64,000 bases of DNA from Oceanobacillus neutriphilus (lineage in GTDB: Bacteria > Bacillota > Bacilli > Bacillales > Amphibacillaceae): the NCBI RefSeq assembly GCF_014645515.1, contig NZ_BMLW01000001.1, positions 310,001-374,000 of the forward strand. The letters run 5' to 3'. Position numbers and translations under genes: made by a program. Below the pieces are notes generated by a model. The model saw only the letters and a program-made list of their open reading frames with translations. It had not been told where the DNA came from and did no database searches. Each line of letters starts with the position of its first letter. Within the stretch, counting starts at the first letter, position 1. Positions 53,125 through 63,411 of this stretch are shown here, piece by piece.

Positions 53125-53455
53125 GGAAAAACTCCTTCCAGCCACACTGCATCAAATATTTATTGAGTAATAGCGTATTAACTTATATACGAATCTATTT
53201 TATTTTTCAAAAGGCTGATAGAAATAATGTCTCTATCCCCAAATCCTTTCACAATCTAAAAGCTTTAAAAATCATATACTTGTATACATAAACAGTCTAT
53301 CATAAGTTACTTCAAACTGAAAAAATCTAATTATTTCTATATAAATACAAGTAGAACAAGCTGTATTTAATAGGAAAGTAAATGCTCTCAACTGTTCGTT
53401 CTTTTTAATCGCTATTGTCTATGCTATACTAATCATGTTTAATTAACAATTATTG

Positions 53456-53485
53456 AAAAAATACTTTTTACACACAGTATTTTTT
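53456..53485 (+). promoter_or_regulatory. Terminator-like leader hairpin upstream of rpiR
   Basis: Perfect stem AAAAAATACT/AGTATTTTTT, 10-nt loop, ending in TTTTTT, 24 nt before the RpiR start and about 25 nt after a TATACT -10-like element. It would sit near the 5' end of the transcript, so it may attenuate or autoregulate; it could also terminate minus-strand reading. Confidence 0.45.
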
Positions 53486-53509
53486 CATTATGTGGGGCGA
53501 AAATAAGTC

Positions 53510-54268
53510 ATGAAATTAGTTGAACTTGTAAATAAAAATTACGATCAGTTAAAACCAAACGATCTGCACATATGGAATTATATATCCAATCATAAAAAAG
53601 AATGTTGTGACTTGACTATTGATGAGTTAGCGGCTAAATGCAACGTTTCAAGGACCACTGTTCTAAGGTTTGCACAAAGGATATCTTTAAAAGGCTACAG
53701 TGAATTGAAAATTTACCTGAAATGGGAATTGAAAGAAAACCCAATCAAACAGGATATTATAGATAATTTTTGTAATTCTTTGATCCAGGACATTAAGGAA
53801 TACAAAAAACATGATTTTACTTCTGTATGCAAACTCATTTACCAAAGTAAGAAAGTATTCCTATACGGAACAGGAGCAGTCCAAAGATCTGTAGCTCAAG
53901 AAATGAGAAGAATCTTTCTTACTGGGAACGAACACTTTTATGTTATTGAAGGGGTAGATGAAATTGCCCCGTTTATTAATACATTAACACCTGAAGACCT
54001 GGTTTTTATCATTTCCTTAAAGGGAGAATCTGATAATGCCAAAGCATTCAGCAGACAACTCGTCCTGCAAGGAATTCCTTTCGTTACAATCACCAGTCTG
54101 GAAGAGAATGAACTGTCCCGTCTCAGTACAGAAAGTATTTATATTCATATCCCTGAAGTGCAGCATAAACCAGAAATAAATTATCAAATTTTAGATGTCT
54201 ATTTCATACTTGTGGATATTCTATTTCTAAATTATATCCTTTACAAAGAATCGATTAAAAAGGACTGA
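53510..54268 (+). CDS. RpiR/MurR-family transcription regulator
   Basis: 252 aa. N-terminal HTH_6 (LTIDELAAKCNVSRTTVLRF) and C-terminal SIS domain (KKVFLYGTGAVQRSVAQEMR; TPEDLVFIISLKGESDNAKA) that binds a sugar phosphate. Probably regulates the dehydratase and PTS genes downstream. SD is weak (GGGG 13 nt away). Confidence 0.88.
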   Translation: MKLVELVNKNYDQLKPNDLHIWNYISNHKKECCDLTIDELAAKCNVSRTTVLRFAQRISLKGYSELKIYLKWELKENPIKQDIIDNFCNSLIQDIKEYKKHDFTSVCKLIYQSKKVFLYGTGAVQRSVAQEMRRIFLTGNEHFYVIEGVDEIAPFINTLTPEDLVFIISLKGESDNAKAFSRQLVLQGIPFVTITSLEENELSRLSTESIYIHIPEVQHKPEINYQILDVYFILVDILFLNYILYKESIKKD

Positions 54269-54320
54269 TTAAGCTAAGTTCATTCTTTTCAAAGGATCAG
54301 CCGTTGTTAACTATATTAGT

Positions 54321-54392
54321 GCCTTCTCCGTCTTATTTTAAGCTTAGGGTCATTGATTTGACTGCCTGTAAAGACGGAAAAGGCTTTTTTTG
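54321..54392 (+). terminator. Terminator after the RpiR gene
   Basis: GCCTTCTCCGTCTT pairs with AAGACGGAAAAGGC (one mismatch) followed by TTTTTTTG. Further on, a perfect hairpin TGCTGAATA/TATTCAGCA (about 54449-54477) lies in the 461-nt gap before the dehydratase gene; the rest of the gap shows nothing. Confidence 0.75.
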
Positions 54393-54730
54393 TCTCTTCT
54401 TTTGAGCACATGAGAAAGTTAAAAACTTTTAGTATAAAATTCATTTTGCTGAATACCTGCTCCAGTTATTCAGCATCAAATTCAGAGGCCCTCAGTTCCG
54501 TACAGTAAGTCCATTCTCTCTCCTGCTTAAAAACATTGATTCTTCCAAGCATTATCTGTTGATTCAGCTTGTGTGAAAAATCTCATAAATTGTGAAAAAT
54601 GTCTATCTGCGTTAATCCTTCCTAAATCCTTCATACATATTCACTTTTAAACTGAAAGATTTATAATTTAGTCTGTCAGCAAAACTTAGGCAAGATTTAT
54701 TCAGCTTGCAAATAAAAGGAGAGAAAATCG

Positions 54731-55933
54731 TTGTCACTTACTATAACTAATATAAAAACGATAACAACTGCTCCAGAAGGAATTAATCAGGTTATTGTAA
54801 AAGTTGAAACGTCAGAGCCAGAGCTTTATGGTTTAGGTTGCGCAACTTTTACACAGAGGCATCAAGTAGTTGTTACAGCAATTGAAAAATATTTAAAACC
54901 CTTTTTAATCGGTAAAGACCCACAAAGAATTGAGGATGTTTGGCAAACATCGATGGTCAGCAGCTATTGGAGAAATGGTCCTGTATTAAATAATGCCATC
55001 TCAGGTGTTGATATGGCATTGTGGGATATCAAAGGAAAACTGGCAGATATGCCTTTATATCAATTACTCGGAGGAAAATGCAGAGATGCGGTGCCGGCAT
55101 ATATTCATGCAGATGCTAAATCCATCGATCACGCGTTAGATTTAGTTGAGGAAAGAAAAGAAGCAGGATGGAACAACATCCGGGTTCAAATTGGCGGATA
55201 TGGCGGCGAAAATCCAATAATGCATAAACCTGTTTCTTCTACCCCAGGAGTTTACTATGATCCTAAAAGCTACATGAAAACCATGTTAACAGCTTTTGAA
55301 AAATTACGAGTGAAGTTTGGCGATGAACTTGATTTTAGTCATGATGTTCACGAACGCCTCACCCCAAATCAAGCCATGCAATTCGCAAAAGAAATGGAAT
55401 CATTTCATTTATTTTTCTTAGAAGATGTACTTCCTCCAGAACAGGTAAATTGGTTTGATCATATTCGTTCACACACCGTAACACCATTGGCACAGGGAGA
55501 ACTATTTAATAATCCAAATGAATGGATAGACATTGTTTCCAAAAGATATATTGATTATTTAAGACTGCACATCAGCCAGGCTGGAGGGATTACGCCTGTT
55601 CTAAAAATTATTGCTTTTTGTGATACATTCGGAGTCAGAACTGCTTGGCACGGACCTGGAGACTTATCTCCAATAGGACATGCTGTTAACGCTCATCTGG
55701 GTATTTCATCTCCTAATTTAGGAATTCAGGAATGGAGCTGCAGTATCAAAGAAAATACGTATGAAGTATTCCCTGGGACTCCAATTGTTAAGAACGGGTA
55801 TATCTATCTCAATGATAAGCCTGGAATCGGTGTCGAAATTGATGAAGAGGCAGCAGCAAAATATCCTTGTCACAATGATTTACCGCAATGGACACTCGCC
55901 AGATTACCAGATGGCAGCGCTGCTCGCCCATAA
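54731..55933 (+). CDS. ManD/RspA-type enolase-superfamily sugar-acid dehydratase
   Basis: 400 aa, TTG start after AAAGGAGAG. Enolase-superfamily barrel: DMALWDIKGKLADMPLYQLL, NIRVQIGGYGGENP (IRVQ is the D-mannonate-dehydratase clade text), metal ligands in DFSHDVHERL, FFLEDVLPPE and LAQGELFNNP, and the late AWHGPGDLSP His motif. Likely dehydrates a hexonate such as mannonate or gluconate; many RspA-like members have low activity and unknown substrates. Grouped with an RpiR regulator and a PTS. Confidence 0.85.
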   Translation: MSLTITNIKTITTAPEGINQVIVKVETSEPELYGLGCATFTQRHQVVVTAIEKYLKPFLIGKDPQRIEDVWQTSMVSSYWRNGPVLNNAISGVDMALWDIKGKLADMPLYQLLGGKCRDAVPAYIHADAKSIDHALDLVEERKEAGWNNIRVQIGGYGGENPIMHKPVSSTPGVYYDPKSYMKTMLTAFEKLRVKFGDELDFSHDVHERLTPNQAMQFAKEMESFHLFFLEDVLPPEQVNWFDHIRSHTVTPLAQGELFNNPNEWIDIVSKRYIDYLRLHISQAGGITPVLKIIAFCDTFGVRTAWHGPGDLSPIGHAVNAHLGISSPNLGIQEWSCSIKENTYEVFPGTPIVKNGYIYLNDKPGIGVEIDEEAAAKYPCHNDLPQWTLARLPDGSAARP

Positions 55934-56012
55934 TATAAGTTGAATCATGTATTTTTAAACCATGGAAAAAGAAATAATTTGTGATTAATTAAAATGAACA
56001 GGTATAGATGGC

Positions 56013-56105
56013 TGCCGTTATTATTTAATCTTGGAAAATTATATAACGGCAAGTCTATCCACCTATGTAAAACTTTATTTCACCATAGTTTAAGCCGTTA
56101 TTTTT
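56013..56105 (+). promoter_or_regulatory. Attenuator-like leader with three competing arms upstream of PTS
   Basis: Arm 1 TGCCGTTAT (56013-56021), arm 2 ATAACGGCA (56043-56051), arm 3 GCCGTTAT (56094-56101) followed by TTTTC. Arm 2 can pair with arm 1 (21-nt loop) or arm 3 (terminator-like, with inner CTATG/CATAG), but not both. Further down GAGAGC (about 56138) and GCTCTC (about 56190) form another stem before the PTS SD. Confidence 0.55.
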
Positions 56106-56238
56106 CATTCACGAAACACGAATGTCAAATTCCGCACTGAGAGCAATGATTTTCGCCAAGTCTACAGATAAGAATCGTTACGGATTCAGGCTCTCTTGAC
56201 CGTAATGAAAATTTTATAGTTAACAGGAGGTTAAACAA

Positions 56239-57603
56239 ATGAATGATAAAGCGGTTGCAAAACAGATAATAGAAAACATTGGCGGAAAAGAAAACATTAG
56301 AGCAGTAAATCACTGTTCTACCCGGCTTCGCCTTACATTAGAAGATAATTCAAAAATAAATGAAGATGCTATAGAAAATATCGACGGAGTAAAAGGCCAA
56401 TTTTTCAGCGGGCAACAGTATCAAATAATCTTAGGTACTGGTTTTGTAAACCGGATTTATAATATTGTAACTGGAGATACGATAAATGATTCCGATAACA
56501 ATTCAGGAGATGATTTATATGCAAATATGTCACTCCCAAAAAAACTTTCGAGAATCCTTGGTGATGTATTTATACCGGTAATTCCCGTTTTAGTTGCCAC
56601 AGGTTTATTCAGTGGACTTATTAATCTTTTAAAAGCTTTTGAAGTGCCAATGGATGAAAACATGCTGGCCATTGCAACTATATTGATGAAAACAGCTTTT
56701 AATTTTCTTCCAGTTTTAATTGCCTGGTCTGCAATTAAAAATTTTGGCGGCTCCCCTGTCATTGGGATTGTACTTGGATTAATGCTTGTTGCTCCTCAGC
56801 TTCCAAATCCAAATGATGTCATTAATGGAGATGCAGCTCCGATTGTTTTTGAAATTTTTGGATTTGATTTAAACATTGTCGGCTATCAGGGCTCTGTCCT
56901 GCCAGCACTTGTCATCGCTATCATCGCCGCAAAAGTAGAAAAGTTTTTAAGGGCAAAAGTATCAGATGTATTAGACTTAATTGTTACTCCATTTGTCACG
57001 TTGCTTATTTCCGGATTACTCGGATTATTTGTTGTAGGGCCTTTACTTCACTTTGTAGAATCTGGTGTCCTTAATGCAGCCAAAATATTTCTTGAGTTGC
57101 CTTTCGGAATTGGCGGCCTTATCATAGGCGGTACTCAACAAGCAATCGTGGTAACAGGTGTCCATCATATCTTCTTGGCATTAGAAACAAATCTGTTAGC
57201 TACTACAGGCTTTAACCCATTCAACGCCATGATAACTGGAGGGATAATGGCCCAGGCAGCAGCTGCTTTAACAGTAGGTATCAAAACTAAAAATAAAAAG
57301 AAACGTGGTTTATACATGTCTTCTTCGCTTCCAGCGTTCCTGGGAATCACGGAGCCAGCAATCTTTGGCGTAAATCTTAAATTTGGAACACCCTTCCTGT
57401 TTGCTCTTTGCGGAGGTGCTGCTTCTGGACTCGTTGCCGGCATGCTTCATGCAGCAGGAACAGGCATGGGGGTTGCAGCTTTACCGGGTATTGTGACTTA
57501 TATGTATAGCAGTTCAGCAATTGTCGACTATTTTATTATTCACCTCGTTGCAATTGCAGTCAGTTCCGGTCTGACCTATTTCTTTTTTAAGGCTGAAGAA
57601 TAA
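56239..57603 (+). CDS. PTS EIIBC (glucoside/amino-sugar type)
   Basis: 454 aa. EIIB domain with phospho-Cys26 in AVNHCSTRLRL, then about 10 membrane spans of the EIIC domain (ILGDVFIPVIPVLVATGLFS; VVTGVHHIFLALETNLL; FLGITEPAIFGVNLKFGTPF). No fused EIIA, so it must borrow one. Substrate perhaps a hexuronate-derived or amino sugar, given the neighbouring RpiR and sugar-acid dehydratase; unproven. SD AGGAGG. Confidence 0.9.
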   Translation: MNDKAVAKQIIENIGGKENIRAVNHCSTRLRLTLEDNSKINEDAIENIDGVKGQFFSGQQYQIILGTGFVNRIYNIVTGDTINDSDNNSGDDLYANMSLPKKLSRILGDVFIPVIPVLVATGLFSGLINLLKAFEVPMDENMLAIATILMKTAFNFLPVLIAWSAIKNFGGSPVIGIVLGLMLVAPQLPNPNDVINGDAAPIVFEIFGFDLNIVGYQGSVLPALVIAIIAAKVEKFLRAKVSDVLDLIVTPFVTLLISGLLGLFVVGPLLHFVESGVLNAAKIFLELPFGIGGLIIGGTQQAIVVTGVHHIFLALETNLLATTGFNPFNAMITGGIMAQAAAALTVGIKTKNKKKRGLYMSSSLPAFLGITEPAIFGVNLKFGTPFLFALCGGAASGLVAGMLHAAGTGMGVAALPGIVTYMYSSSAIVDYFIIHLVAIAVSSGLTYFFFKAEE

Positions 57604-57610
57604 CAAGTAT

Positions 57611-57629
57611 CCGCCGGCAGAACCGGCGG
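57611..57629. terminator. Short GC hairpin after the PTS gene
   Basis: CCGCCGG/CCGGCGG with 5-nt loop, 7 nt past the stop and just before the convergent metallo-hydrolase stop. ATTTAATTAT follows, so termination may be partial. Confidence 0.7.
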
Positions 57630-57635
57630 ATTTAA

Positions 57636-58460
57636 TTATATGTACTTAATCAACCCATCATAAGCAACCTCAATCCCATAAGGATCAAATATCTCTATTA
57701 AATCCGTATACAGTAAACCGCAGTTATGAGAAAAATGCGTTGCGATAATCTGTGTCTTTGCATTGTCTTTATTCCATGCATGAAACTTCTTCTGCACCTC
57801 TATAACAGTTTCCACACTCATATGATTACGGCTTTTAGCATTGCCGTTCTGACCAACTGTACAATCTAATATCGCCATATCAATTCTCTTACCCTTCAGC
57901 CAATCCCATGTTTTTTCAGGAAACCAGCCGGAATCATTTCCATAGAGTAAATGCTTACCATCTTTTTCTATAAAAAATAATAAGCAGGTTTCCCGCGGAT
58001 CATGGTCTGCCAAAAGCGGAGTAACTTTTGCCTGTCCAATCCAAAAAGCTTCAAAAGGAATTAATCTTTTCATAATAAATTGCTTTTGAATACTGTTTTC
58101 CTCTGACAAGCCAACTTTACATTGATGCAGGGCTAAGTCATTCCCGTAAATATTTAGAGGTTCTTCTACACCATGAGCAAAGCCTTCAATGCGAGATAGC
58201 AGGTCCCCTGCACAAAGATGATCATAATGTGTATGCGTCAGCAAAAGATGGTTCACTTTAGACATGTCAATCTCATCCCTAAGTGCCTGATAATAAGCAT
58301 CCGGCGGATAATCCACTCTCCATGCATCATCAATAATCACCGAGCTCCGGGTACGGATATTTCTTCCCTTTGCTTTCCTGGAATCCTGACAAGCCTGACA
58401 TCGGCAAAATACATTTGGAAAACCTTCTGCGGCCGCCGTTCCTAAAAAATGCACCTTCAT
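57636..58460 (-). CDS. MBL-fold metallo-hydrolase (PhnP-like)
   Basis: 274 aa. Metal motif LLLTHTHYDHLCAGDLL (HxHxDH), later HNHMSVE and TQIIATHFSH. N-terminal cysteines FCRCQACQDSRKAKGRNIRT form the PhnP-like structural zinc site. PhnP-type enzymes cleave cyclic phosphodiesters. Operonic with the DMT transporter upstream (20-nt gap). Substrate unknown. Confidence 0.88.
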   Translation of the reverse strand: MKVHFLGTAAAEGFPNVFCRCQACQDSRKAKGRNIRTRSSVIIDDAWRVDYPPDAYYQALRDEIDMSKVNHLLLTHTHYDHLCAGDLLSRIEGFAHGVEEPLNIYGNDLALHQCKVGLSEENSIQKQFIMKRLIPFEAFWIGQAKVTPLLADHDPRETCLLFFIEKDGKHLLYGNDSGWFPEKTWDWLKGKRIDMAILDCTVGQNGNAKSRNHMSVETVIEVQKKFHAWNKDNAKTQIIATHFSHNCGLLYTDLIEIFDPYGIEVAYDGLIKYI

Positions 58461-58479
58461 CCTTTATACCTCCTCAAAG

Positions 58480-59340
58480 TTAAGATACAGCTACCATAAT
58501 GACACCAATAACCATAACAAGAGCAGCAATAATCCGTTGTCTTCCAAAGCTCTCCTTCAAAAAGACAACTCCTAAGATTGCTCCGATTAAAATACTCAGT
58601 TCTCTTACAGGTGCTACATAACTTACAGGAGCATGAACCATTGCAATCAAGACGAGGATATACGCCAGCGGATTAAATAGACCAATCCCGATTGTTTCCA
58701 ATTTTCGGCTGCTCCAATCCAGACGGACATCCTGCCAATGCTTCTTTGCAAACGGAAATAACATAAGGCTTACTCCCAGATTGGTTCCATAGTTAAGCAA
58801 AATCGGGTGAATTATCGAAACACTGACAATATACTTATCTAAGAGTGAATAGCTGGCAATCATACAACCTATTAATAGGCCGTAAAGAACGGAAGGAAGC
58901 ACCGTTCTTTCTCTTAAAATCCGAAAACCGCCCGTAAAAATAAATACACTGCAGATAATCAGAAAAATCCCTGATTTACCTAATGCACTCAACTCTTCCT
59001 TCAGTAAGAGAAATGCTGCGAAGGCAATCAGCATTGGCCCGATCCCCCTAGCGATAGGATAAATAAGCGAGAAATCACCAATCCGGTATCCTTTTTGCAG
59101 CGTTACAGCATATAGCAAATGCAGTAAAGCACTTGCTACTATTAATCCGACCTCTACCCATCCAATGCTTACATCCGTCCACAAAATAACCCCTAAAACA
59201 ATCGGACTATAAATTACTGTACTTGTGAATGTATATAGCCATACAAACGAAGTACCTCCTAATGACTTTTTAGCGAGAAAATTCCATATTGCATGCAGGA
59301 TTGCTGCAGTCATAACAAGAGATAACGCCCATATTGACAA
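58480..59340 (-). CDS. EamA/DMT-family transporter
   Basis: 286 aa, ten hydrophobic spans in the two-fold EamA pattern (MTAAILHAIWNFLAKKSLGG start; PVSYVAPVRELSILIGAILG and FLKESFGRQRIIAALVMVIG near the end). Probably exports a metabolite; substrate unknown. Same strand as, and directly upstream of, the metallo-hydrolase gene. Confidence 0.9.
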   Translation of the reverse strand: MSIWALSLVMTAAILHAIWNFLAKKSLGGTSFVWLYTFTSTVIYSPIVLGVILWTDVSIGWVEVGLIVASALLHLLYAVTLQKGYRIGDFSLIYPIARGIGPMLIAFAAFLLLKEELSALGKSGIFLIICSVFIFTGGFRILRERTVLPSVLYGLLIGCMIASYSLLDKYIVSVSIIHPILLNYGTNLGVSLMLFPFAKKHWQDVRLDWSSRKLETIGIGLFNPLAYILVLIAMVHAPVSYVAPVRELSILIGAILGVVFLKESFGRQRIIAALVMVIGVIMVAVS

Positions 59341-59396
59341 ACTTTCACTTCCCTTATATCTGACTTATTCTTAAACTTTCCATTGTAGAGACTTTC

Positions 59397-60476
<1,080 letters not shown>

Positions 60477-60518
60477 TTAACGGCAATCTCTTAATGTAGA
60501 ACCAATATTTTTTATGAT

Positions 60519-61790
60519 TTACTTTATTGCTCCAGTCGCATACGCAGAATAAAAATCATCAATATGAATAGACTGTCCGCGATTAAGTCTTGATTCCTCA
60601 GCAGCAAATGCCATGAGATGACTTCTTAATGAAGTAGCAGCAGAAGAGATGCTTTCCTGTTCTCCATAATGATCAATATCATGCAGGAACGTACGGACAA
60701 TATTATTATCTCCGCCGCCATGACCGCCAACTGGCCTGCTAAAATTAATAATAGATTCCTGTTTGCTTGAAAAATCGTAAACAGAAATACTGTTTTCAGC
60801 CATATTACCCCGAATCTCACCTTTTGTACCCATAATCTGCACCATACGTGTCTGCTCTCTAGTGAATCCTGACATACTGAAGGTTGCTGTAGCTCCGTCT
60901 TCAAATTCCATATTCACAACCTGATGATCTACCACATTATTATCCGATTGATAAACACACTTTCCATAATCTGTTTCATTCAGCGCTTTAATAATCCCTT
61001 CGTTGGTATGATCCTCTGTGAACTTTTTGGCCCAGCCTCTTCCCTCGCCTAAATAATAGCGTCCTGCATGAAAAGGGCATTCCAATTCAACTGGACATCC
61101 TTCTAAACAGCGCTTAGGAGCTCCCTCTGGTTTATTTTCTTTACGAAAATGCATTAACGAGCCATAAGAGCTGATTCTTTCACATTTTTTCCCCATAACA
61201 AAATTAATAATATCCATATCATGACAGGATTTCTGTAATATCATCGGGCTCGACTTCTCTTTATTACTCCAATTCCCCCGGACAAAGCTATGCGACATAT
61301 GCATAATTTCCACATTTTCATTCAATTGGATAGAGGCAACCTGCCCTATATCCCCCCGCGCAATAACCTGCTTAATAGTTGACCAGAATTCTGTATAACG
61401 CAGTACATGGCAGATGGTCAGCTGGCGATTATACTTAGCTGCTGTCGCCTCCATCTCGATACATTCCTTTGGATCAGGCGACATCGGTTTTTCCAAAAGA
61501 ACGTGGTATCCTGTTTCCAATGCTTTTATAGTCGGCTCATAATGATAACGGTCTAAGGTACAAATTATTGCAATATCTGCTTTTTTATCCCCCTTCAAAA
61601 GGTCTTCCCAAGAGGTGTAGCACGCATTTTCCTCCAGCTCGTACTCTATCTTCACCCGATTTCTCCGTTCATCATTCGGATCTGCTACTGCCACAATTTG
61701 AAGTTCATTAGGATAATTTAAAGCATAAGGAGCATACGCTCTGGCTCCACGATCTCCCGCACCAATTAATACAGCTTTTTTAGGTTGCAT
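60519..61790 (-). CDS. Gfo/Idh/MocA-family oxidoreductase
   Basis: 423 aa. N-terminal NAD(P) fold AVLIGAGDRGARAYAPYALN, family motif VLLEKPMSPDPKECIEM (EKP) and a C-terminal domain with several cysteines (RCLEGCPVELECPFHAGRYY) that may bind a metal or a cluster. Likely acts on a sugar or uronate derived from the polysaccharide taken up by the ABC transporter in this cluster. Confidence 0.9.
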   Translation of the reverse strand: MQPKKAVLIGAGDRGARAYAPYALNYPNELQIVAVADPNDERRNRVKIEYELEENACYTSWEDLLKGDKKADIAIICTLDRYHYEPTIKALETGYHVLLEKPMSPDPKECIEMEATAAKYNRQLTICHVLRYTEFWSTIKQVIARGDIGQVASIQLNENVEIMHMSHSFVRGNWSNKEKSSPMILQKSCHDMDIINFVMGKKCERISSYGSLMHFRKENKPEGAPKRCLEGCPVELECPFHAGRYYLGEGRGWAKKFTEDHTNEGIIKALNETDYGKCVYQSDNNVVDHQVVNMEFEDGATATFSMSGFTREQTRMVQIMGTKGEIRGNMAENSISVYDFSSKQESIINFSRPVGGHGGGDNNIVRTFLHDIDHYGEQESISSAATSLRSHLMAFAAEESRLNRGQSIHIDDFYSAYATGAIK

Positions 61791-61810
61791 ATTTATTCCT
61801 CCTCGAAAAT

Positions 61811-62428
61811 TTATTCTTCTCTGCGCTCAAATCTTGCAAATGTTATTTGTCCTCCCCACGTTAAGATAAAGGCGGCCACACTTCCTCCCATTAAAAATAG
61901 CAATCCAGGCATACTGATAAAAACAAGATAATAGATTCCTGCAACAGCTGTAAACAAAACGATCGTCAGGACAGGATGTAAAAATCCAATCATAAACGGC
62001 CATAAAAGATACTGTATATTTGATAGCTTAAAATGTGAGAAGACAGGAAAGAAATACAGGAGAATCACAATAAACAAGACAGCTAAAGCAAGGATAGCAA
62101 AACTTGCCACATAATACACTGCTTCTTCCTGTGAACGCAATATTTGATACTGGATAAACAAAGCATAACCGATGAAAAAGAGTATACCTCCAAGTATATT
62201 ACTTCTTAGAAATTCCTGCTTATATGTTTTCCAAAACAAAGGAAATATCGGTCTATCAGCATCGCCTTGAACCCATTTCCTGACAACAGCAAACATGGCA
62301 GCTGTTGCAGGCATTACTCCCAGCACACCCAGACCAAGGATTGTAAAACCAATCCATAGAAAGTGAACATATAGAAATCTTGTAATCCACAGGCAAAAAT
62401 TATAATACCCAGCAATAAATCCTGTCAT
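61811..62428 (-). CDS. YesL-family (DUF624) membrane protein
   Basis: 205 aa from ATG 62428 after GGAGGGGAG. Four to five membrane spans; N-terminal text FIAGYYNFCLWITRFLYVHF, LWIGFTILGLGVLGVMPATA matches YesL. YesL-type proteins accompany YteP/YtcP sugar ABC permeases in Bacillus; function unknown. Confidence 0.85.
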   Translation of the reverse strand: MTGFIAGYYNFCLWITRFLYVHFLWIGFTILGLGVLGVMPATAAMFAVVRKWVQGDADRPIFPLFWKTYKQEFLRSNILGGILFFIGYALFIQYQILRSQEEAVYYVASFAILALAVLFIVILLYFFPVFSHFKLSNIQYLLWPFMIGFLHPVLTIVLFTAVAGIYYLVFISMPGLLFLMGGSVAAFILTWGGQITFARFERREE

Positions 62429-62499
62429 TTTCTCCCCTCCTGTTGTAAAAATCTTAAATTTCATATATGGAATATGTTTAAAGCTGAAAACGTAGTTTC

Positions 62500-63399
62500 T
62501 TATTCTTTTACAGATCCAATCAATACACCTTTGACAAAGAACCGCTGAACAAATGGATACACGATTAGCAACGGTAAAGAAGATACAATAATAACTGCAT
62601 ATTTAATGAGAGAGGCTGTCTCAATTTGTTCCGCAAATGAGTTCACTGATCCCCCTTCACTACCTGCCCCGCCAGACATCATTCCTTCATTTAGAATTAA
62701 TATTTCTCTTAAAATCAGCTGCAAAGGATATTTTGTTTCATCTGATAAATAGATTAATGCGTTAAAGTACTGATTCCATAAACCAACTGCATGGAATAAT
62801 GCCATAACAGCAATAATTGGCAGAGACAGCGGCAAAACAATTTTAAAGAAAATCTGAAAATCCGTCGCCCCGTCAATTTTCGATGCTTCCACGAGCTGAT
62901 CCGGTATACTCTGCTGAAAAAAAGCACGGGCAACGAGAATGGACCAGGCACCAACAACATTGGGAACGACGATTGCCCATATCGTATCAATCATGCCTAA
63001 TGATTGGATGACTAAATAAGTAGGTATCAACCCGCCGTTAAATAACATAGTGAACAAAATAAACCACATAATAAACTGCTTCCCTACAATTTCCTTCCTG
63101 GATAAAGCATAGGCACAAGGCAGTAATATTACTAAATGAAGAATGGTTCCGACGACTGTGTAGATAATCGTATTTCGATAACCTGACCAGATCGCTTCAT
63201 TTTGAAAAACCGTTTTAAATCCACTGAATGAAATATCTACCGGCCATAGCCACATTTTCCCTGTATTAACAGCAGATGGACTGCTAATGGAAGCACTTAA
63301 TACAAAGATTAGCGGGTATACAATCAGCAATACAATAATTGTAACGAATATCGTATTGAGAACATCAAAGCCCTTATCGGACAACTGAAACTTTCGCAT
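62500..63399 (-). CDS. Polysaccharide ABC transporter permease (YtcP/LplC-like)
   Basis: 299 aa, six spans. The binding-protein-dependent EAA loop is VEASKIDGATDFQIFFKIVLPLS (Asp-Gly and LP conserved). C-terminal LIVYPFVQRFFVKGVLIGSV is the LplC/YtcP ending. Importer subunit for a complex oligosaccharide, paired with the permease gene downstream on this strand's upstream side. Confidence 0.92.
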   Translation of the reverse strand: MRKFQLSDKGFDVLNTIFVTIIVLLIVYPLIFVLSASISSPSAVNTGKMWLWPVDISFSGFKTVFQNEAIWSGYRNTIIYTVVGTILHLVILLPCAYALSRKEIVGKQFIMWFILFTMLFNGGLIPTYLVIQSLGMIDTIWAIVVPNVVGAWSILVARAFFQQSIPDQLVEASKIDGATDFQIFFKIVLPLSLPIIAVMALFHAVGLWNQYFNALIYLSDETKYPLQLILREILILNEGMMSGGAGSEGGSVNSFAEQIETASLIKYAVIIVSSLPLLIVYPFVQRFFVKGVLIGSVKE

Positions 63400-63411
63400 A
63401 TCAATTCCTCC

